25,000 nucleotides of DNA from Glandiceps talaboti. Taxonomy: Eukaryota > Hemichordata > Enteropneusta > Spengelidae. Numbering within the stretch: the first letter of the stretch is position 1; each line of letters opens with the position of its first letter. The notes below the pieces were generated by a model. The model saw only the letters and a program-made list of their open reading frames with translations, made no database searches and had not been told where the DNA came from. The translations under genes and the position numbers were made by a program. Shown here piece after piece: positions 1 to 9,890 of the stretch. Where the stretch lies: contig NC_135562.1 in assembly GCF_964340395.1 (NCBI RefSeq), forward strand, positions 13,854,543 through 13,879,542, read 5' to 3'.

Positions 1-51
1 ATAAATGGGTGTCGTAATTTCAATTTCAAGACTCTCCGTTTCATTCCCCAG

Positions 52-197
52 CTACACGGCTGTACGTTTGCAGTCCAAAAATCACAGAGAAACATATCAC
101 AAACTGTATAAAAGATTTACTTACAACAAGGGGACTAGAATCCGTTGATCACGAGGCACTCCGATTTTGTAAGAAACTCATCAAGAAAAACGAAAAG
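52..197 (+). CDS. Exon A of module-repeat gene (unknown family)
   Basis: Internal exon of a gene entering from outside the window. The acceptor is a pyrimidine-rich tract ending in CCCCAG before 52 and the donor is AAG|GTAAGG at 198. The exon starts in phase 1 (two bases, then complete codons) and ends in phase 0, giving 48 codons. The encoded segment looks helical, with cysteines at about residues 6, 18 and 37 and the end motif VDHEALRFC followed by a lysine-rich tail (KKLIKKNEK). The same layout recurs in the exon at 3410, which has ADKDALDFC and a lysine-rich tail. That paralogy, with matching phases, is the main evidence that this is real coding sequence. An alternative acceptor (TTTGCAG before 74) would give a different phase and is disfavoured. 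I do not recognise the family and assign no function. Confidence 0.72.
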
Positions 198-915
198 GTA
201 AGGGAAACATCAACAAACAGATCGGCTTAAAGCTGCACTATTGCTGTAACGTTTGTTAAACTTGTTTTGTCAGATGTAATGATTTACTTGTAACATTGCA
301 CACCGTGATCAGTATTCCATCATCTGTTGGTATACGTATTTCTGTGCGTTTACTACAAAATAAAGCAAATCAAATTGACTTTTGGGTCCACAACCAAAAT
401 TAGCGCCCTCAACCTTGATCACGATTTCGATCCATTTCTGTACTGCTTATAGATAAAGTGATAAACATGTACGATATATAATTATTATTATTTTTTTAAA
501 TATCGGTGTGATTGTGCGTTCGAAAAATGTACTCCAGTTATAACAAGTACACTTTTAACATGTTGACATTCAAATCCAATTTTGCTCAAGATGTAAACTT
601 GCCATTACAATTCCTACGGATAACATTGCTCACCAATTAACAGATACAATGTTTTTTTTTTCAATAAGTAAATTAACCAATGCTTAGTGAATGTACATTT
701 CATTATTTGGTTAAAGGTGGCCCTGTTGAAGGTACTGTAGGTTTCATTTCAATCTATTGCAAGTTACAGCATTATTAACCCCAATCTTTAGGAACCGGTC
801 AGTTTCTCGAGCCTGGGAGGGGGTTTAAATCGGGCCGACAAAAAGTCACTGACCCCCTCCTCCCTATCTGTAAAACCAAAAACAGGCTGACACCCCTATC
901 ACTTAATTCTAAAAG

Positions 916-943
916 TTGATGACCCCCCCCCCCCCCTCCCCCA
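916..943. repeat. Poly-C run
   Basis: GATGA is followed by an almost pure run of C broken by a single T, part of the C-rich subrepeat array inside the left end of the Harbinger-like element. Confidence 0.8.
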
Positions 944-1357
944 TACATATAATATTCACATGGTAGGTAGTTTTGATCGTGACTCAGTGTGGACTGCTTG
1001 ACTGTCTTGCATCTACTGTATAAGATACCGGGTTAGCACTATCATACTTATATAATTTTTTTATTTTCGGGTTCTCTAAAACTTTACAAGTCTATTTAAA
1101 AAGAGAACAGAAACTGAAATGCGGGAAATACAGTAGTACATGTACTTTGACAGGGATGGGGAAATGATTTACACTTTGAGGACTGACCATTTGTCAATAA
1201 GTTTTCCATATCTGGCATTTCTTTTGGAAATATACACTTCAGTCTTCATTGTCATTTTAATATTCAAAATAACTAAGTTTGAGGATGGTATAGTTTTCTT
1301 AAGTTTGCAGTCAAAAATTGTTTTCTTTACAATCAGTAACAAATGATTTAGGAGTAA

Positions 1358-1693
1358 TTAGAAGAAAGTGTTACCTAACAAAATTTGTTTAGCTGATAAA
1401 TTATGTGGGGCTCCAGTAAAAGAACTCCACAACAAGGTAAAGCTGTTCCAGATACACCTGACACTATCACACTCAACAAAAAGGTGTAACAGAGTTTCTT
1501 CTGTTTGTTCACAAAATGTACAGAGATAGTCCAGTTGCCAGAGGTGGTTGTGGGGGGTTAACCGTCCAATGTGAGTTATATGATATTTTTTTGCAGATTC
1601 CACCTCAGAAAGGTGTCCTGTTAGCATATCTGACGGGTGCCACTCGCGCACCCCTGGGCATTTTGTTATATCGCGAGAAAACCGAAATACCAT
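1358..1693 (-). pseudogene. LINE ORF2 C-terminal fragment (zf-RVT zinc knuckle)
   Basis: A 111-codon minus-strand open frame contains CTFC, then EETLLH, then LFVEC, followed by CIWNSF. Cysteines at residues 58, 61 and 75 and a histidine at 70 give C-x2-C-x8-H-x4-C. This is the zinc-binding knuckle (zf-RVT) at the C-terminus of ORF2 in L1-type and related non-LTR retrotransposons, where it is thought to help bind RNA during target-primed reverse transcription. The preceding stretch (HIGRLTPHNHLWQLD) fits the usual lead-in to this domain. Reverse transcriptase and endonuclease are absent and the frame stops soon after the knuckle, so this is a small relic. The methionine at 1693 is only the first in the open stretch. 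It lies inside the Harbinger-like element, antisense to the host gene. The domain call is firm; the LINE clade is not. Confidence 0.75.
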
Positions 1694-2286
1694 GTTTTTT
1701 GTTTTAGTTTAATGTGTTATTTGCATATTTAGTGATTCCCTTACGGGAGGCATTCAGTTTAAATCTGGTTTGCTTCTATTAAGGCAATGTTTAGGTTATT
1801 CATAGCCTTTGAGGTAATATTTCCAAGCTTCGAAAAGGTAACGTAAATGTAAGTTTTAAATGAGTTTCCCATGTCACATAAAAATGGGCCAGCAACATTG
1901 GTTTAGGGGCATTAATATTGAATGTATAGTAAAGTCACCGGTATGTTAGAGAACTTTAGGTGGTCATACCCAGTGTATAATAGAAACTTGAATCTGATGA
2001 GATGTGGTGATTTGTAGTGTCAAGAACATGTAGTGTCCAAAAAAGAAAGTGTTTTAATCCCTTTTAACAAGTTCATACTGATGAGTAGAACAATTTAGAT
2101 TAATTTCTTTTATAAACTATCTATGAAGATTACCGTTACGAAAAAAAAAGTTCACTTATGCCCCAAAGTGCAGTATAAGTGAAGCATTGATTGTGAAACT
2201 GCTAAACTCTTGCATTACATTAGTGTAGTAGCTAGATAATACATATTCATATGTATATTAAAGAATTCGTGTACAAAACAGGGACA

Positions 2287-2351
2287 AGAACAAATATTTA
2301 CATGTACCACATTGTATTGTCTGAAATGTGGTACATGTAAATATGTGTTCT
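2287..2351. repeat. Perfect-type hairpin, 27-bp stem
   Basis: AGAACAAATATTTACATG and its continuation through CCACAT is followed after about a dozen bases by its reverse complement, ending in ATGTGTTCT. Only one or two positions mismatch. It lies near the right end of the Harbinger-like element. It may be a subterminal structure of that element or a small nested inverted repeat. Confidence 0.8.
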
Positions 2352-2569
2352 CTTATAATAGGCTATTATGCCATTGTAGAAACACAATGACCACCCCCTC
2401 CACAATTTTCAAAACAGCATGACCCCAACCCTACTGCCAATTTCGAAAACAGGGTAACACCCCTACAAATCCACCCCAGGCCGAAGAAACTGACCGGTCC
2501 CTTACATTGACTAGAAATGAAATGGTGATTTATAGTATTATCTCCTTGTTCATTGATTGTTTGATAAAG

Positions 2570-2705
2570 GTTTGGCCTAATGCAAAGCTGATGGTGTTCG
2601 GTAAAGAGGTCACTGTGACATTTATAGCTGGTAGTGGTCTGAAAGAGTTTAGAGTTGCAATTGATAACGAAGAGGATATTCCTTACTGTACTGTAGTGAA
2701 TGATG
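2570..2705 (+). CDS. Exon B of module-repeat gene
   Basis: Second half of the repeated module: 45 codons plus one base, entering in phase 0 and leaving in phase 1 at the donor G|GTACGT (2706). The translated stretch contains WPNAKLMVFGKEVTVTF and then alternating polar and hydrophobic residues, suggesting beta strands. It aligns with the exon at 5144 (QNARLCVYGKDVYIVF), sharing NA-[KR]-L, V-[FY]-G-K-[ED]-V and a following F. The acceptor is AAG before 2570, less usual than CAG; it was chosen because it restores phase and aligns with exon B'. Exon A (146 bp) plus exon B (136 bp) makes 282 bp, exactly 94 codons, so the pair forms a symmetric 1-1 module. The start lies only 65 bases after the Harbinger-like element ends. 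Function unknown. Confidence 0.7.
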
Positions 2706-3409
2706 GTACGTAATTAATGATGTTTTTTTTTAGTTTAGTGGAGACGTTTGAACTTCGATGGAATACAAAAGTACTTTGGAGCTGCAAAAGACGATTTGAA
2801 TAACATAATAACACGTTTTCTCTGGAACCCCACCCGTCCACTCTCTCAAACCCACTCACCCACCAACCCACCCAACCCACCCCACCGAAAATAATCGTTC
2901 CTAAAATAAAACAGAGAGCTTCATGCCATACCCTTTTTCTGAACAAGGCCACGACCGCAGCTTGCAAACTCCTCCTTATTCAAAACCAGGCTCCATTTTT
3001 CTTAGGAATACTCGTACATAATTATGTAATATAATCATATCTAGAAGCGTAAATAATATAGAAAATTAAATTAAAAGTGTGACCGATCTATATAGTGTAT
3101 ACAATGTGTTCAAAATGTGCTGAATTGCAAATTATGAATTTGTTTTTGCTGTTGAATTATCAAATATTTTAAAGTGCTTGTGCTTGTTCTTGTGTATTCT
3201 TGGTTCGAAAGTGACCTCGAGTGTATTGTATATTTGTGAGGACATTCTTTACAATTTTTGATATACAGAGAAGAGTAGGTAGCTAAACTTGTATATCTTG
3301 GCAAAAAAATGAAATGTTATGATCAGCATCGTGAAAATTCGTTATTCAAACATCATGAGTTCCAGGTTGGTTCAGGTTTGTCTGATCATTCATATCTTCT
3401 CATTTACAG
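2706..3409 (+). other. Intron between exons B and A'
   Basis: A 704-bp phase-1 intron starting GTACGT and ending TTTACAG. It contains a short C/A-rich stretch at 2826-2886 built from repeats of CCCACCCA. No gene or element was recognised in it. Confidence 0.65.
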
Positions 3410-3567
3410 ACATGAATGAATATATTCACCACTGTGCATGTATAAAGACCGACGACGTCAATACAATACTCTCGACATACAAAAATGTACTGGTTGCAGC
3501 TGATAAAGACGCCCTCGATTTCTGCAATGGCGTGATATTAAAAATAAAGAAAGAAAATGGGGAAGAG
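3410..3567 (+). CDS. Exon A' of module-repeat gene (paralogue of exon A)
   Basis: The acceptor is CATTTACAG before 3410 and the donor GAAGAG|GTAAGT is close to consensus. Two bases complete a codon with the last G of exon B (giving Asp), then 52 codons follow to a phase-0 end. The peptide has cysteines at about residues 8, 10 and 38 and the motif ADKDALDFC, followed by a lysine-rich tail (ILKIKKENGEE). It corresponds to exon A (VDHEALRFC, KKLIKKNEK), with 29 residues between the outer cysteines here and 30 in exon A. Matching length, phase, motif and cysteine spacing indicate a duplicated domain. The upstream in-frame methionines lie in the intron and are unlikely to be used as starts. The predicted structure is mainly helical; no family was recognised. 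Confidence 0.77.
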
Positions 3568-4227
3568 GTAAGTCAAGTGTGACTTTACTATCACTGTAGT
3601 GCTTAGAGCTGAAGCTGCACTAGCTGTAATTTTAAGTACCCGTTTTGTCTATCAAACAACAAACAGCAGAGGCTTTGAAAATCATTATTGCAATACTTAG
3701 ATGAGGTAATAGTTAAATGAGAATTGTTATGGTGTTTGGATCCTTCTGTTTGAGTGCAGACCTCACAATAATTTGACTGGGTTTATTGTGCCATGTTATG
3801 TATAGAGCTAATCGAATACATTTACCCAAAGATGATACAATATTACTCTGAGTGTGTGATATTGCAAGTAAGTCATTATATCTGACAAACGGTATTAACA
3901 GCATTCCAGTTGCAACTAGTACGGCTTTAATGTTATATCACTTATGTATTCTTTATAAGCCATGTAACGTTATATCATTTATCATATCCTATTACACCTG
4001 CAAGTTAACGTTGTTAATGGTGCACGTGCAAATCCGGTGAAAAAAAACATCGTTCAGATGAAAAGAAGAAACTAAGGAAGACTTCTGTAATCATAAGGAG
4101 GAGGGCAGAAAGAAATCAGGACCGGACTGTTGCGTAGAATGTGACTCTCTCCCATTCCGTCCTGCTAAAATGTGCCCCTCCCTAAATTTCCTTCCTCTAC
4201 AGTATGACCATCTCCCGTGGAAATATT

Positions 4228-4260
<33 letters not shown>

Positions 4261-5143
4261 TGGATATAATGCTGTCATAAGGGAAGTGATCTCACCGGTG
4301 CCACCATGGTGAAGTTTACAAGGCATGGGTTATTTATACCCTAATCACAGTATATTTATTGTGTATGGATGCACTGCAGTAATCAGTAAATCTGTGCATG
4401 TGTTTGGATCTCACTGGCTGAGCTGTAGGCCATGGGCCATTTAACTCCCAAACAATAAATGGGCACTCCCCCAACAAGGTTGGGACATATGTCAATATTT
4501 CTAAAACACCATCCCGTATACATATACCCAGCACGTACTGTTTTACTCCAACTTCTCTCCTCATGCCACATGGTTGTCGACAGCGGTTTGATGGTATGGT
4601 CTTTGATTCTGGTTCCTAACCATAACCCTCAACAATAATTTCAGACAAAATTTGTGGGGTGTATATGGGATACCAAATCATAAAATTATGTTCACTTTGA
4701 CAATACAGTTAGTCAAAGTAGAATCTGGCAGTCTTCCTAATACTATTTTCTAAAACATGGTTCTCACCCGATCGAGAACCCATTTGTAAAAAAAAATGAA
4801 CCCTCCCCTAATCACCCTGCCCCTACCCTTTGTAATTACTGAAGGCTCCCTAAGTCTGTCATTATAACATTGAGAACATTTCACCTTCATATATATCCAT
4901 GATCATGAGTGATATAGAAGTAAAGCAATAAAATAATCCACTCAACAACACCACTGTTGTTGTTTCTTTATAAAATATTTTCAGCAAATTAATTAGAATG
5001 ATACATTTAATGGTTTTTGGTATGAAAACCTTCGAATTATCACAAACATTATCTTTCGCATTAAGCTAAGCTATTCCAAAATCACAACTCATGAGCAAAA
5101 ACAATCAATTAACAATTAATCTCTTTTGTCTATAATTTTGCAG
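3568..5143 (+). other. Intron between exons A' and B'
   Basis: A 1,576-bp phase-0 intron from GTAAGT to TTTTGCAG. It holds a 30-base poly-A run at 4229-4258 and C-rich patches near 4140-4200 and 4800-4830. Open frames on the minus strand at 4334-4571 resemble nothing I know and overlap each other, so I do not call them. Confidence 0.65.
4229..4258. repeat. Poly-A tract (30 bp)
   Basis: An uninterrupted run of A follows AAATATTC. It could be a simple tract or the tail of an unrecognised plus-strand retroelement ending here. I saw no target duplication or promoter boxes upstream to decide. Confidence 0.85.
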
Positions 5144-5362
5144 ATTCTACAAAATGCTCGATTGTGTGTGTATGGAAAAGATGTATATATTGTATTTTCG
5201 TCTGGGAATGATAACGTAATCGAAGTTACCTTGAATCAATATGGCAAGCCTCAATACCGAGTCATTAGATCTAACTTCAGATTCACACTCAATGGTACTA
5301 TCAACCGTGTCAGGAAAATCATAGGATTATCCACCGTGTATACTGGAATATCTTCCCCCTAA
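5144..5362 (+). CDS. Exon B' of module-repeat gene (paralogue of exon B)
   Basis: The acceptor TATAATTTTGCAG is strong and entry is in phase 0, as for exon B. The peptide starts ILQNARLCVYGKDVYIVF, then a run of short strand-like segments (VIEVTLNQYGKPQYRV). Two ends are possible. Reading through gives 72 residues and a stop at 5360-5362. Alternatively the donor AATG|GTACTA at 5295 leaves 50 codons plus one base in phase 1; this matches the exit phase of exon B and keeps frame with the acceptor at 5443. With that donor, A' (158 bp) plus B' (151 bp) is exactly 103 codons, again a symmetric 1-1 module. Either choice supports coding; transcript data would decide between them. Function unknown. 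Confidence 0.72.
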   Translation: MLQNARLCVYGKDVYIVFSSGNDNVIEVTLNQYGKPQYRVIRSNFRFTLNGTINRVRKIIGLSTVYTGISSP

Positions 5363-5443
5363 TGTGTTTAAAACGGAAGGGGTGTAAGAACACCATCTCT
5401 ATTTTCAACGCTTTGTGCTGGACGGTTCTTTTTGTTCTTACAG

Positions 5444-5556
5444 CATCACCATGTCACAAAGCGAGGGAAATTGAGGTTAATAAAGACATCTACATCACTT
5501 TCGAATTCATCACATCAGATTTTAATCAGGTTCAGCTCTCATGTAACATGTATTAA
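5444..5556 (+). CDS. Probable exon B'' of module-repeat gene
   Basis: After the pyrimidine-rich acceptor TTTGTTCTTACAG the frame reads ASPCHKAREIEVNKDIYITF and stays open to a stop at 5554-5556. It aligns with the B exons: KAR / NAR, VNKDIYITF / VYGKDVYIVF, then a strand-like segment ending VQLS. Joined to the donor at 5295, the phases match (one base plus two bases giving Ala) across a 149-bp intron. It differs from B and B' in entering in phase 1 and in having no A-type exon before it. It could end at the stop or splice out at a GTAACA donor near 5542. It may be the 3' end of the gene or a degenerate extra repeat. Confidence 0.5.
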
Positions 5557-5636
5557 GTTTCATGTGTTGTCAACCACCATTAGAAACTAATAATCTGTTA
5601 TAACTGAAGTGACAGGAATGTAAACAATTTCAACTC

Positions 5637-5638
5637 AC

Positions 5639-5717
<79 letters not shown>

Positions 5718-5732
5718 TATACATATATATAC

Positions 5733-5820
<88 letters not shown>

Positions 5821-5822
5821 GC
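5637..5822. repeat. (AT)n microsatellite with ACAT/ACGT interruptions
   Basis: About 180 bp of alternating A and T, interrupted once in the middle by TATACATATATATACATATA and ACGT. It runs from ACATGTATAT to ATATACATGC, so the block is nearly self-complementary and could extrude as a cruciform. The open frames across it on both strands are repeat artefacts. Confidence 0.97.
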
Positions 5823-6201
5823 GCATTGTTATGGTTAGCTTAAGTACTAAATAATAGTGAAATTGAAGATTTCATTCTTAAGATATAGCCTGATTACCGA
5901 AAATCTTTAATTACGCAAAATATTCATTACAAGTGCAACAAAGATCAACAAATTTCACAGGACATATGCGCGTTGTCATGGTTAACATATGTACCTAATT
6001 ATAATTAATGTGATGTATGTGTTTCAAAGATATGGCATGATTACTAAAAATATATATTAGTTATGCAAAGAGTAATTAATGTTTAACAGATATTTTGCAA
6101 ATTCTAACCAGTTCTTATAATTACTATATGGATGATGTTTCGTAATAATCGATGCAGTAGTGTTTTAGATATCATGTCAACAGACACACACATCATACAC
6201 G

Positions 6202-6416
6202 TCATGCATGCATACATACATACATACATACATACATACATACATACATACATACATACATACATACATACGTACGTACGTACGTACATACGTACGTACA
6301 TACATGCATACATGCATACATACATACATACATACATACATACATACATACATACATGCATACATACATACGTACGTACGTACATACGTACGTACATACA
6401 TGCATACATACATACA

Positions 6417-6450
<34 letters not shown>

Positions 6451-6553
6451 CATACATACGTACGTACGTACGTACGTACGTACGTACATACATACATACG
6501 TGCATACATACATACATACATACATACATACATACATACATACATACATACAT
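6202..6553. repeat. TACA/TACG compound tetranucleotide repeat with ~95-bp higher order
   Basis: About 350 bp of TACA repeats in which blocks of TACG recur near 6271, 6371 and 6460. The TACG blocks are followed by similar TGCATACATAC interruptions, so the tract is built of about three 90-100 bp higher-order units. Every open frame here is low-complexity. Confidence 0.95.
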
Positions 6554-6577
6554 GAGAGATATGGAGGGGTAGGGTGG

Positions 6578-6616
<39 letters not shown>

Positions 6617-6652
6617 CACGCGTGAGTTAGAGCACGCAAGAGAATGACAATT

Positions 6653-6687
<35 letters not shown>

Positions 6688-6800
6688 GTGAGAGAGATGG
6701 GGGTGGGAGGGACGGACAGACAGACAAACAGAGCACGCGTGAGTGAGAGCACGCTAGAGGGTGACAATTACAAACAGACAGAGTGAGACAGAGAGAGATA
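6554..6800. repeat. CAGA-containing minisatellite, two units
   Basis: A unit beginning GAGAGAT, then a G-rich segment, a CAGA run, CACGCGTGAGT, AGAGCACGC, GTGACAATTACAAACAGACAG occurs at about 6554-6689 and again at about 6690-6785, with a third start just after. Copies differ mainly in the number of CAGA repeats. The minus-strand cysteine-rich frame across it is a repeat artefact. Confidence 0.88.
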
Positions 6801-7831
6801 TTCTCACACTCAAGCATTTCCATAGCCTTCCCTTCCCATGAAGGTTACATCACCCAAGGCTGAACTGCGTTTGTTTATATTTTTTGAGAGACCTTTATAT
6901 TTTTTATACCATTTCTCTGAGTTCAAAGGATAGAGTACAACATAAATAAGAAAAAATGTTATCCTTTAAACTTCAATTCTTTTTGTTTTGATTCTTTTTG
7001 ATCTCCAGATTTAAAAAAAAATTCTCCAAGAATGTTTTTTGTTATTTTAGTTTTAGCACTCGATTTCCATAGAACGGATGTGGAATAGCTCTGATACGAC
7101 CAACTTCTGGAATGCGTAATACATATTGTTGTACTCTCCCACGTGTACATTAAATGCGAATAAATGCGAATGCATACAATTGTACTCCTACTGGCAGATG
7201 ATCGACCTTTCTGTGTTCTAAGTGCTATTCGTCCAACCATTCGACTCTGCGATAAACGTTCCATCTACTATGTATCTTATTCTTAACCAGTCAACAGAGG
7301 GTACTAGATCAAAGTCAGGGGCTAGTGATGTCTTCGACGGATAGACTTGGTGTGTGTGTGTGTTGGTGGGGGGGGGGGGTCAGCGTATTTTGGATTTATC
7401 TGTCGGGTCATCAAATAGATTATGATGCTGAGGCATCTGTAAGAACTAAAACAGACTGATCCCATCTTTGGAACTTAGTTGACTATTTTATATCTTATCA
7501 CATGAATACATGCAAATCTTCACATGTGTGACGTCAAACAGGGCAGATCAAAAACCCATATCACCCTTGTTCTACCGAACTATTTTTTCTCTCTACTATT
7601 CGAGTGTCCATGCCAATCCTACGCTACGATCAAGTTATCGTAATAATGATGTGCTTTCAAAACCTAAATGCACACATTACGTTTTACATATATACTTTTT
7701 TGGCGTGCGTTTGATACGTAAAGGTACTTTTATTTTCATTTTTATTTGATAATGTTTTTCTATCTAAAAACCATGTAGATTATCGATTATCGGCAAGCCC
7801 CGATTTTCCGTCAAGCTCAGAGCTCCGAACT
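6801..7831. other. No gene recognised
   Basis: Unique-looking AT-rich DNA. It includes a GT run followed by a 12-G run at 7351-7379. Short open frames (minus 6959-7264, plus 7510-7749) have no recognisable motifs or splice context. Confidence 0.5.
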
Positions 7832-7836
7832 TGATT

Positions 7837-7871
<35 letters not shown>

Positions 7872-8145
7872 TTCAGGTAAACCAACAGGCATAAAGCCCA
7901 TTTACAGGCTCCTTTAAACACTTGTCACCTAAGAAGTCCAGTGAGGGCCATCCCTCATGGGTTCAGTGTTAATGCAGGAGGAAACCGGAGTACCCGGGGA
8001 AAACCTGCATTGTTCGGTAGAGTCAAACTGAACGACACTCTTCTTACTTACAGCGTGGTAGATTTAATCGAACCCTGAATAGGGTTCGAACCCCGACCGC
8101 AGTGGTAAGAGGCAAGTGGTTTAACCACTTGGCCACCGACAACCC
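7832..8145 (-). mobile_element. tRNA-derived SINE with conserved central core
   Basis: Read on the minus strand from 8145, the head resembles a tRNA. An A-box-like GTGGCCAAGTGG lies near 8127-8138 and a B box GGGTTCGAACCC at 8082-8093, forming an internal RNA polymerase III promoter. The body contains CCCCGGGTACTCCGGTTTCC (minus strand, within 7978-8006), a core shared by SINEs of many marine invertebrates. The 3' end is a run of AAAT repeats (seen as TTTA at 7836-7873), typical of SINEs mobilised by a partner LINE with a short-repeat tail. The length of about 314 bp fits a full copy. I saw no clean target duplication, so the copy is probably old. The named superfamily is not assigned. Confidence 0.85.
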
Positions 8146-9853
8146 AAAGCACCCGAGCAATGATGATTAAAATGACGGAACAAAAGTCGGATTCAGACAA
8201 ATTCTACTTAGTAAACGTTGTAAACTAAATTTGACATTACATGTACATCGCAAGGTTATAACCGATAAGTTTGGTTGAGAAACCACAGCACGCTGTGGGC
8301 CATTGTCTAGCTTGACCTTAGGACGGATCATGCGATTATGTAATTTGAATAGTCGTCGGGTGCCATTTTTTAATACGGATGAAGAATATAGTGCTATGAA
8401 ACAATGCAGTATTCTTAAACTTCGATTTAAAATTTTAGAAAAATATGGGGGAATACTTAGTCGTGTGATAAATATATAATTCCATGTTTGACTGATAGTA
8501 CAATATACATGCATTTCATATGAAGTTCACATACACAGGCGAGTCACACTGCTAATCCGGAAAAGGCCAATACTTCGACGTCCCGCGATAAATTTAGTTC
8601 AAATATAAACATAATGAGCATAATGAACACATTAACCATTATTGCTCATTCATAATCATAGTCCTCGTGAAAGTACGGACACAGTATATACAGCTAGGCA
8701 AGCTAGGACAGAGTGACAGACCGTCAATAAAGTTCACACCCCTTCTACCAGCCTACACCATGAAGGCAAAGTTGATATACGTCATATATTTCTTGAGATG
8801 GTTCTTATTTTAAATTTTAAACTCGGAAATAAATACCACACTTCTGAGCAAGATCACGACTCGGATGAGCAATCAAGTGTGACCTGTGTTTCATGCATAA
8901 AACGGGAGCCACCACATGCTACTAGTTCACCGGTAGCTGTGGTACCATACCTTGGTTCACCTTAACTACACGCTCATGAAACACATCGATCGTTTAAAGA
9001 GCAGTGTAGAATCAGGTACATAACACTGGGCCCACTTACTCGCAATTTAAACATTAAATATATGAACACCAGCATGACGTTTTAAAGGGCACTTGTAGTA
9101 AGCGAACATAAAGCACTTTATATCAGGTATGTACTCAACACTAGTGTTAATCGGATATCTGATCAGATACTAGTCTCATTCATTTTACGTACTGCTATGA
9201 ACCACACACCCTTATTCAGTGGTGATATGGAAGTAGGGCTGACGTACGTACCCATGATATTAGGTAGCAACTAACTATATACTGAACAATGTACAATTCT
9301 GTGATAACACTTGTATGTCTAGCTACACGATATACTAAACCAACAACAGTTTGGAGTAGTTCTATGCCATAGTGACGTGTTGTAGAGTACAGAATGACAG
9401 CATTACGATGGGAGGAAGTGCGACTACACACTAATATGTCTCTGTCAGATCGGCTGTCAAGCTCGTAACCATTCTTCTATCGACTTGTATCAATGAGTCG
9501 AGGTTTCAATTTGTCGTCAAATTTCTTTAGAAAAATTTAAGTTCAAACTAAATGTCATAAAAATGATAAATGACATAGTTCCAAGAATAACCAAGTGCGA
9601 ATTATGTTACATTCGTAAATCACAGGTTACAGGTGGGTCCAGCAGGCAGAATGACAATGTTGCTCCTTGTGTTATGTTGATAGTAAACTTCGGTAAACTC
9701 GAAATGTAATGATTTTTTTACATGCATCGTCCGATTCTCCTCTTACCTTTACTGAACGAAAACAACAATAGTTGTTGTTAATTCGAAAGACGATAGCGAC
9801 TTTACGCTATGGAAGAACGGATCAAATTGCAATTGCACTACATGGACGTTTAG

Positions 9854-9890
<37 letters not shown>

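Larger units (their letters stand above)
791..2501. mobile_element. PIF/Harbinger-like non-autonomous DNA element
   Basis: The ends are inverted copies of each other: the left begins GGAACCGGTCAGTTTCT and the right, read on the minus strand, begins GGGACCGGTCAGTTTCT. Similarity continues through CCTGGG for about 30 bases. Both ends are flanked by TTA (788-790 and 2502-2504), the 3-bp target duplication typical of the PIF/Harbinger superfamily. Just inside both ends lie C-rich subrepeats of the form AAAACAGG..TGACACCCCT, about 35 bp each, at 838-935 and 2386-2470. No transposase frame is visible, so the copy is non-autonomous. It sits in the intron between exons A and B of the module-repeat gene and contains an inverted LINE fragment. 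Superfamily assignment rests on the TIR and TSD only. Confidence 0.72.

Noticed and set aside
4334-4571. Two overlapping minus-strand frames of about 62-76 codons
   Set aside because: They lie within an intron, overlap in different frames, and show no motif, splice signal or paralogue.
5635-5854. Open frames of alternating Tyr-Ile residues on both strands
   Set aside because: They are translations of the (AT)n microsatellite; no codon structure or splice context.
6104-6823. 239-codon cysteine/tyrosine-rich minus-strand frame and several shorter frames
   Set aside because: Wholly explained by TACA/TACG and CAGA repeats, which are open in many frames on both strands.
8082-8138. A functional tRNA gene
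   Set aside because: A and B boxes are present but the cloverleaf cannot be completed and the sequence continues into a SINE core and AAAT tail. The same applies at 22405-22472.
8167-8514. 115-codon minus-strand frame
   Set aside because: No recognisable domain, no splice context and no second copy; it is adjacent to a SINE in otherwise featureless DNA.
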